Assembly: GCF_902712915.1 (NCBI RefSeq)
Contig: NZ_CACTIA010000004.1
Location: 1-64,000, forward strand
DNA: 64,000 nucleotides
Direction: 5' to 3'
From: Acidiphilium sp. C61
Lineage (GTDB): Bacteria > Pseudomonadota > Alphaproteobacteria > Acetobacterales > Acetobacteraceae
Part shown: positions 58,935 through 64,000 of the stretch, piece after piece
Layout: the number at the start of each line of letters is the position of its first letter
How positions within the stretch are numbered: position 1 is the stretch's first letter
Program-made: the position numbers and the translations under genes
The notes under the pieces: generated by a model
What the model saw: only the letters and a program-made list of their open reading frames with translations
Databases searched by the model: none
Told to the model about the DNA's origin: nothing

Positions 58935-59450
58935 ATGCAAGACCTTATGCCGCTGATCATCCGGGCGGTCATCATCGCCGCGATCCTGATCGGCGTCCTG
59001 GTTGTCGGCGACCAGCTTACGAGCGGCTCGAAGGCTGAGACCGCCGTATCGCAGATCACGGACATCGCCTCGAACATCCAGAAAGCCTATGACGGACAGG
59101 CGGACTACTCCAACCTCAGTTGTTCGACCGGTGGCTGTACCGCCCTGATCGCGCAGAAAGCCATTCCGAGCAACCTGGTGGATAGCACCGGCAATCTTGG
59201 CACAGACGGGTGGGGCGGGAATATTTCCATCGTGCAGTCGGCCAGCAATCCTTCACAGATGACCGTGTCCTATAGCTCGCTGGGCCAGTCCTCCTGCATC
59301 AAGGTTGCCGAGGGCGTCGGAGGCTATGACGATCTCGCGATCAACGGCACCGACTTCGTCCCCGGATCCAATCCAGTCACGCCGACCAACGCCGCCACAG
59401 CCTGCACCACGGGTTTCACCAACACACTCGCGTTCACCTTCGGCAAGTAA
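58935..59450 (+). CDS. pilS: Major pilin PilS-like, without canonical prepilin signature
   Basis: A 171-aa pilin-like protein with an N-terminal hydrophobic helix (5-25), then AETAVSQITDIASNIQKAYDGQADYS, which aligns with type IVb pilins such as TcpA and PilS. A globular beta domain with Cys pairs (CSTGGC; the C-terminal CTTG) follows. Striking: no Gly before the hydrophobic stretch and no Glu at +5. The sequence begins MQDLMPLII, and no upstream start is possible because an in-frame TAG at 58890 intervenes. GGAGA precedes ATG 58935. Processing by a prepilin peptidase therefore looks impossible or non-canonical. Confidence 0.8.
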   Translation: MQDLMPLIIRAVIIAAILIGVLVVGDQLTSGSKAETAVSQITDIASNIQKAYDGQADYSNLSCSTGGCTALIAQKAIPSNLVDSTGNLGTDGWGGNISIVQSASNPSQMTVSYSSLGQSSCIKVAEGVGGYDDLAINGTDFVPGSNPVTPTNAATACTTGFTNTLAFTFGK

Positions 59451-59501
59451 TTCAGGCGCGCTCCGGCCGGCCCGGAGCGCTGCAATACGGATGGCGAGAG
59501 C

Positions 59502-60470
59502 ATGAGCGACACCCTTTTCGAACTCGGCTTCTCGGACCTCTACATTCATCCGGTGCCCAATGATTGCTGGTTCAAGACCCGTTCCGACTCCAAGGAGCGG
59601 GTCTTGGTCCCCGAGCGTCTTCACAATGAGCTTGTCCAGCTGCGGAACCACATTGTCGCCGAGGATAAGGGCGAAGAGTTCCGCATCAAGTGGCACAGTG
59701 ACTTCATGCGCGTTGGGCGCATCAACGGAATCGATGGCACGATCTACGCGCTCCGGAACTGGAAGCGCCAGTCTGTCCGCAACCTCGCCGAACTCGGATT
59801 TCCGCGCCGGATCGCGCAGCACATCGTCTCGCCGCGGCTGAAGTCCGGGCTGATCCTCATGATGGGTCAACAGGGCTCCGGCAAGACGAGCTCGGCGGCA
59901 GCCTGCCTGATCGAGCGCCTGACTGACATTGGCGGTGTTGCACGCGTGATTGAAGCGCCGGCCGAAATGGCTCTCGAAGGGCAGCATGGCAAAGGCTATT
60001 GCTACCAGACCGACCTGAAGTCCGATGCGATGTTCGCCGCCGAAATCAAGCACGCAGTACGTGCTGCGATCGACATCCTCCTGATCGGTGAGATCCGCTC
60101 TGCGGAGGTTGCACGGGAGGCCGTGCTTGCAGCTGCGGCTGGTCTGGTCGTGATCAGCACCTTCCACGCCAACAGCCTTCAGATCGGCCTACGCCGCTTC
60201 AACCGGATCTGCCATGAACAGGAGCTGTTTGCTGAGGCCCTCCAAGCGGCATTCCACCTTACGCTAACCGAGAATGACGGCCAGATCGACAACAGCCCGC
60301 TGCCAGGACGCACGGTGACCAACCAGATGATCCTCTCCGTCGATCCGCTGCTGCTGACAGGCAAGGATACTGATGTCCGGCCGATCCGCAACGCCATTCG
60401 GGAAGATCAGATCCAGACCCTTTCTACCGCAATCCAGCGGCAGCGTGATTATTTCATGAGCACGAGATGA
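59502..60470 (+). CDS. Second secretion ATPase, PilT/DotB/VirB11-like
   Basis: A 322-aa ATPase with Walker A GQQGSGKT (122-129), Walker B IDILLIGEIRS and a His-box-like ISTFHANS, i.e. the PilT/GspE/DotB superfamily without zinc cysteines. IncI plasmids have a DotB-type ATPase (TraJ) and no retraction ATPase, whereas here it lies between pilS and pilM. It could be the Dot/Icm DotB or a retraction motor; the size (DotB ~377 aa, PilT ~345 aa) does not decide. Confidence 0.8.
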   Translation: MSDTLFELGFSDLYIHPVPNDCWFKTRSDSKERVLVPERLHNELVQLRNHIVAEDKGEEFRIKWHSDFMRVGRINGIDGTIYALRNWKRQSVRNLAELGFPRRIAQHIVSPRLKSGLILMMGQQGSGKTSSAAACLIERLTDIGGVARVIEAPAEMALEGQHGKGYCYQTDLKSDAMFAAEIKHAVRAAIDILLIGEIRSAEVAREAVLAAAAGLVVISTFHANSLQIGLRRFNRICHEQELFAEALQAAFHLTLTENDGQIDNSPLPGRTVTNQMILSVDPLLLTGKDTDVRPIRNAIREDQIQTLSTAIQRQRDYFMSTR

Positions 60471-60480
60471 GGGGCTGGCG

Positions 60481-60966
60481 ATGATCCAATACATCTTCCC
60501 TCTGTTCGCCTTCTTCTTCCTTTTGTCGGTGCAAGCCGCAGTGGGCACTCAAGTTCCGGTCCCGCCTTCGATGAATGATGTCGCTCGGCACCAGGATGCC
60601 GCTGCTTTCGTCGCCTACCACACAGCGGTCGAGAACTACGTCGAGAATGTGATCCACTCCGGGGCAGCCTTGCAGCAGGGGGCGATTCCCAATAGCGCCC
60701 TCGCAATACCACCGGGGCAGCAGATCCCGCCGGGCGCCGGCAATGACATCGTCTCGGAGCCCGGCGGATGGGGCGTCTACTCCTGGTATGTGCCTCCAGG
60801 CGGTGGTGTCGGCGGCGCGGATCCAGCATTCGCGGGGAGTGCTGCCTATGGCTACGCCATGAGCGGGATCTACCGCACCTATTACGGTGGCTCCTCGACC
60901 CGCCTCCCTGCTTCCACGCCACAGGGCGGAGTCATCATGTCCTACGTCAACATGTCTGGAATTTGA
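60481..60966 (+). CDS. pilM: Pilus protein PilM (IncI type)
   Basis: A 161-aa protein with a hydrophobic N-terminal segment and a ~110-residue domain (DAAAFVAYHTAVENYVENV, then SALAIPPGQQIPPGAGNDIV and a Gly-rich turn) resembling R64 PilM: a single-pass membrane protein with AxxFxxYxxxVxxY, a Pro-rich turn and a beta end. In R64 it lies between pilL and pilN, whereas here it sits just before pilV. Needed for thin-pilus assembly there; role not defined. Confidence 0.65.
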   Translation: MIQYIFPLFAFFFLLSVQAAVGTQVPVPPSMNDVARHQDAAAFVAYHTAVENYVENVIHSGAALQQGAIPNSALAIPPGQQIPPGAGNDIVSEPGGWGVYSWYVPPGGGVGGADPAFAGSAAYGYAMSGIYRTYYGGSSTRLPASTPQGGVIMSYVNMSGI

Positions 60967-60969
60967 GCA

Positions 60970-62607
60970 ATGGGCGATCTCCTCTCCTTGATCTTCTTCT
61001 TCGCGGTCAGTGCCTTCGTTACGCCCGGCATTCTTTCGCTCCAACATAGCAGCTTCGAGGCTATCCGGGCTTCCTCCGCCGCAGGGCAAATGACCGAGAT
61101 CGCCGCGGCGGCGAACCAATATGTCCAGGATAACTACAACACGCTCACCGCGAATGCCGGAACGACCACCGTCACGATCGCCCAGCTGCAGGCGCTGCAT
61201 TACCTGTCGGCCGGCGTCCTGCCCGAGAACCCCTATGGCCAGCAGTGGGAAGTCGAGGTCAATCAGCCGACACCCGGAAAGCTGCAAGCCGTAGTGCTGT
61301 CTGTCGGGGGCAACCAGATCCCAGCCATGGATGCCGCATATGCGGCCGCACAGACCAAGGGGCTTGGTGGCTTCGTGCCTTACCCCAACCAGGTCGCCGG
61401 CGCGTCCAGCAGCGAGGCGGTCGGCGCCTATGGCGGCTGGAAAATCAGCATGGCCGGCTACACCAATGACGGTCCAGGGCACCTCGTTGGCCTGCTGAGC
61501 TACAGTCAGAACGGGCAGCTGAACAACGATTATCTCTACCGCAACGCCATCAGCGGCCAGCCACAGCTGAACAGGATGAATACCAGCATCGACATGGCCG
61601 GAAATTCTGTTCAGCACACGACGACACTTGGGTTCAGCAACGGATCCGCCACAAACACAGTGGCGCAGCTGACCAGCGACCCGACAAACAAGATCACTCT
61701 TTCCAGCCCGAACGGTGACGGCTCACTGAATATCCAGGGGCGTCTCGGGGTGATGGGCGAAGATGCCCAAAGCGGATACCCGGCGGCCTGGGCTGGCATC
61801 CACACATGGGATCTGTACGCAAACGGCAGCATCGGGTCTGGTACGAATGGCAGCCTCCTGGCTGACCTGTCAGGCCAGGTCGGCGCTGGCGGCTTGGTGC
61901 AAACGGTCAGCCCGAACGGGGCGGTTGAGGCAAATATCGAAAGTGACAACAGCCAAGCTCACCTCACCGTAGGGAACAGCGCGGGCGCCTACGTGACCAT
62001 GAATGTGCCGGACAACGGCTCGAACAACGATGCGTCAGTTGCCACAAACGGCGCAATCTCGGTGAATAACCCCAACAACGGATCGGCATCGTTCTACGCC
62101 TATAACAACGGCTATGCCGGGGTCACCGATACATTTACCGTGGGCTCTCGCTTGCAGCTGGGCACGGCATTTGGCACGGCGAATCAAGGCGCCGGCTGCG
62201 GACCCAACGGAGAAATCGCGGCGAACGCAAATGGCTCGGGTCAACTCATGTCGTGCGTGAACGGCACTTGGCAGGCCCCAGGCGTGAGCGCTGGATTGTC
62301 GCAGGCGTTTAATGCTGGCTGTTCGGGAAGCGGCGGATCGGTCGGTTGGACAAATCCATATCCGACGCCAGCCGAGGCTTTCTTCACAACAAACGGCAAT
62401 GAAGGTAACGGGACGATTGTAGCAAATGTCTATGATAAATATGGACAAGAATACCAAGCTCTCGACTCACTGGATTTGCCTAACGGAACAACACGAGACC
62501 AACATTCAACCGTTATGGTGCCAGGGAATGGCTCGATAGTCGTATATCCAGCAAACTACTATTACGGTTCTTCTTCAGGCGTTTGTTTATACGGCTTCGA
62601 TAACTAA
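60970..62607 (+). CDS. pilV: Minor tip pilin/adhesin PilV, with A/T-rich C-terminal tip
   Basis: A 545-aa tip adhesin. The N-terminus (MGDLLSLIF, then SAAGQMTEIAAAANQYVQDNY) is the PilV helix pattern, again without the usual Glu+5. A long beta-rich stalk of Asn/Gly/Ser repeats follows. The constant end GCGPNGEI...GQLMSCVNGTW corresponds to the invariant boundary where R64 shufflon C-termini are joined. The residues after it (from about 62,370) are A/T-rich, unlike the rest. No inverted tip cassettes or recombinase are in the window, so the tip appears fixed. It would determine recipient binding. Confidence 0.85.
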   Translation: MGDLLSLIFFFAVSAFVTPGILSLQHSSFEAIRASSAAGQMTEIAAAANQYVQDNYNTLTANAGTTTVTIAQLQALHYLSAGVLPENPYGQQWEVEVNQPTPGKLQAVVLSVGGNQIPAMDAAYAAAQTKGLGGFVPYPNQVAGASSSEAVGAYGGWKISMAGYTNDGPGHLVGLLSYSQNGQLNNDYLYRNAISGQPQLNRMNTSIDMAGNSVQHTTTLGFSNGSATNTVAQLTSDPTNKITLSSPNGDGSLNIQGRLGVMGEDAQSGYPAAWAGIHTWDLYANGSIGSGTNGSLLADLSGQVGAGGLVQTVSPNGAVEANIESDNSQAHLTVGNSAGAYVTMNVPDNGSNNDASVATNGAISVNNPNNGSASFYAYNNGYAGVTDTFTVGSRLQLGTAFGTANQGAGCGPNGEIAANANGSGQLMSCVNGTWQAPGVSAGLSQAFNAGCSGSGGSVGWTNPYPTPAEAFFTTNGNEGNGTIVANVYDKYGQEYQALDSLDLPNGTTRDQHSTVMVPGNGSIVVYPANYYYGSSSGVCLYGFDN

Positions 62608-62622
62608 TCGGAGCCACCGCAG

Positions 62623-62898
62623 ATGTTCAAGTCGATCCTCATCCATCGCGTCCTCGGCAGGATTTCGTCCGACGGGATCACCCGGGCTTTGCGCCGATTG
62701 GATCTCCTGCAAGCCGTAGTCTACGGCACGATTTGGGCGCTCTACCCGTTTCAGGACCCGAGTGGTTTCTGGCGCCTCAACTGGGGACTCGGTGCGCTGG
62801 TTTGTGCCCTCTTCGGGGTCACGAATTTCCCGGGCCGGGCCGAGCGCGCTCTGCGCGCGTGGTCGGAAAATGTGATTCGGCGGCGGAGGAAGGCATGA
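62623..62898 (+). CDS. Small membrane protein in the pilus operon
   Basis: A 91-aa protein with two hydrophobic segments (about 32-45 and 55-72) and a positively charged C-terminus. GGAG lies 10 bases ahead of ATG 62623. The stop overlaps the pilT start (ATGA). No family recognised. Not a prepilin peptidase: it is far too short and lacks the aspartates of that family. Confidence 0.65.
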   Translation: MFKSILIHRVLGRISSDGITRALRRLDLLQAVVYGTIWALYPFQDPSGFWRLNWGLGALVCALFGVTNFPGRAERALRAWSENVIRRRRKA

Positions 62899-63941
62899 TT
62901 ACTCCGCCTGCCCTGGCCGCCTGCATCCGGATGGCCGCCGCCACATATCATGTGCCCTCCGCGGCCATCACCGCGGAGATCTCGGCGCCGAAGCCGCCCG
63001 ACGCAGTCGGTATAATGGGCATCCCGCCGGCCTGGCTTCCGGAGCTCGCCGGGCGAGGCTTCGATCCTGCTGAAGTCTCGAACAGCGCCTGCGTCAATGT
63101 TCGTGCCGGGGCAATGATTCTGTCCATGACACCCGGGCATAATGCAGCCATTTCCAGCGCTGCGGATTCCATCCCCGCGCCAATCAGGGCCATCGTTCTT
63201 GAGGCGGTCCGCCTCTATGACGTCGCCCCCGCCCGCGTCGTGGCCGTCCTTCACTCTTTCCATCCCGCCGGGTCGCTCGGGCCTATGGGCATTCCGCGTG
63301 CATGGGTACCGACTCTCGCCGCGAACGGCTTCGACCTCTCGAGGCTGGAATCCGACCCGGGCTATGCCGCGGCGGCCGGTGTTTGGATACTCGGCGTCGA
63401 GCGGCTTGGCAGGATGCAAACGTACAGCCTTCCAGCAGCGCGCTTCTCCCCTATCCCTCCTGCCTGGCTGCTCGACATCGCGGCCCCGATCGCTCGCCAA
63501 CACGGACTTCCGCTGGCCCTGGTGCTTGCCGTCGCGGCCCAGGAGAGCGGATTTCGACCTGGCATCGAAAGCCCGGTCGGCGCGGTTGGGCTGATGCAAC
63601 TGATGCCCGCCACGGCGACCCGCTTCGGGGTAAGCAACCGGCGCGACGCGACCCAGAGCCTCGAAGGCGGTGCCGCTTATCTCGAGCACCTGAAATCGGT
63701 GTTCGCCGGCAATCTCCCGCTCATGCTTGCCGCCTACAACGCGGGCAGCAAGGCAGTCATCGATCACGGCAACCGGATCCCGCCGTTCCGCGAGACCCAG
63801 AATTACGTGCCGGCCGTGCTGGCACGCTACCGGTACTACCAGCGGACGCTGGGCGGCCAGGAAGTTGTCGCCTCAGCCACCCCTGCCACGGCCAAGCCCG
63901 CCCCCCGAGCCGACCACCAATCGAAAGTCACGACGCCATGA
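62895..63941 (+). CDS. pilT: Lytic transglycosylase PilT with three SLT-like repeats
   Basis: A 348-aa protein with a Pro-rich, Lys/Arg-bearing tail and no obvious signal peptide. Residues ~185-315 form a complete SLT lytic transglycosylase: AVAAQESGF (Glu217), VGLMQLMPATATRF and MLAAYNAG. Two related units precede it at ~5-77 (AAATYHVPSAAITAEIS, VGIMGIPPAWLPEL, CVNVRAGAMIL) and ~95-170 (VAVLHSF, GPMGIPRAWVPTL, AAGVWIL). The second lacks any Glu at the catalytic place; the first keeps Glu28 in an altered context. It would clear peptidoglycan for the pilus, as R64 PilT does; the extra domains may bind wall. Confidence 0.82.
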   Translation: MITPPALAACIRMAAATYHVPSAAITAEISAPKPPDAVGIMGIPPAWLPELAGRGFDPAEVSNSACVNVRAGAMILSMTPGHNAAISSAADSIPAPIRAIVLEAVRLYDVAPARVVAVLHSFHPAGSLGPMGIPRAWVPTLAANGFDLSRLESDPGYAAAAGVWILGVERLGRMQTYSLPAARFSPIPPAWLLDIAAPIARQHGLPLALVLAVAAQESGFRPGIESPVGAVGLMQLMPATATRFGVSNRRDATQSLEGGAAYLEHLKSVFAGNLPLMLAAYNAGSKAVIDHGNRIPPFRETQNYVPAVLARYRYYQRTLGGQEVVASATPATAKPAPRADHQSKVTTP

Positions 63942-64000
63942 GCCAGACAGACAGCAAGCCGACGCGGCGCCAGATCATTACCAAATGGGGCATCCGCGGG
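63938..64000 (+). CDS. Start of the next transfer gene (partial)
   Basis: ATG 63938 overlaps the pilT stop as ATGA. The 21 codons to the window edge (MSQTDSKPTRR...) are hydrophilic and basic. Coupling alone supports a gene; its identity cannot be told. Confidence 0.45.
   Translation, partial: MSQTDSKPTRRQIITKWGIRG

Noticed and set aside
62208..62623. Shufflon (invertible PilV tips) and recombinase
   Set aside because: No inverted duplicate tips, no repeat sites of the R64 type and no recombinase gene follow pilV; the next genes are a small membrane protein and pilT.
62623..62898. Prepilin peptidase PilU
   Set aside because: 91 residues with two membrane segments and no catalytic aspartates; too small for the family.
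1..64000. rRNA, tRNA, CRISPR arrays, insertion sequences
   Set aside because: No transposase frames, no terminal inverted repeats with target duplications, no regular spaced repeats and no tRNA-like cloverleaf were noticed by eye; a tRNAscan/ISfinder run would be decisive.

Overview
The window is GC-rich DNA (roughly 60-65% by eye) with alphaproteobacterial coding style. Family resemblances point to an acetic-acid-bacterium-like (Acetobacteraceae) host, but that is inference. It has no rRNA, tRNA, ribosomal-protein or core metabolic operons. It carries IncI/R64-style conjugation genes, a type IVb pilus cluster, a replicative primase-helicase and its own topoisomerases, so it is best read as part of a large conjugative plasmid or integrated plasmid-like element.

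Layout. 1-2.2 kb: end of a Pro-rich protein and an EAL phosphodiesterase with a zinc-sensing CZB domain. 2.2-6.6 kb: an overlapping operon of exported proteins, including a muramidase-like protein, two paralogues and an IcmX/TraW-like candidate. 6.6-13.1 kb: coiled-coil protein, compact type IA topoisomerase and a run of unknown proteins. 13.3-21.2 kb: LprI-domain protein, lipoprotein, an unusual RlmN-like radical SAM enzyme and many unknown short genes on both strands. 21.5-31.5 kb: lone NrdA, small ppGpp-hydrolase-like HD protein, MazG-like fusion and a 1271-aa prim-pol/helicase with a divergent HTH gene. 31.5-40 kb: ParE, DUF805 protein, degenerate nuclease-like exported protein, a protein with an SSB-like tail, and a 1282-aa Strawberry-notch-type helicase. 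40-47.5 kb: DsbC-like protein, GcrA/Myb-like zinc-ribbon regulator, then the Dot/Icm core in Legionella order IcmL-IcmK-IcmE-IcmG-IcmJ. 47.6-50.7 kb: unknown and exported proteins. 50.9-64 kb: IncI-type thin pilus operon (PilL, PilN, PilP, PilO, PilQ, PilR, PilS, a second ATPase, PilM, PilV, a small membrane protein, PilT).

How it works together (inference). The Dot/Icm core would form the DNA-transfer channel and the pilus would serve mating in liquid. The exported muramidase, the triplicated PilT transglycosylase and the DsbC-like protein would support assembly in the envelope. The middle part supplies replication and nucleotide functions: primase-helicase, second helicase, type IA topoisomerase, ParE, NrdA, MazG and a ppGpp hydrolase.

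The most striking undescribed signals are three. First, a promoter-like element with an invariant 14-bp spacer lies before nine genes of the DNA-metabolism/unknown half. Second, both pilins lack a recognisable type IV prepilin cleavage signature and share a different N-terminus. Third, the RlmN-like enzyme has Tyr where the resolving Cys should be.
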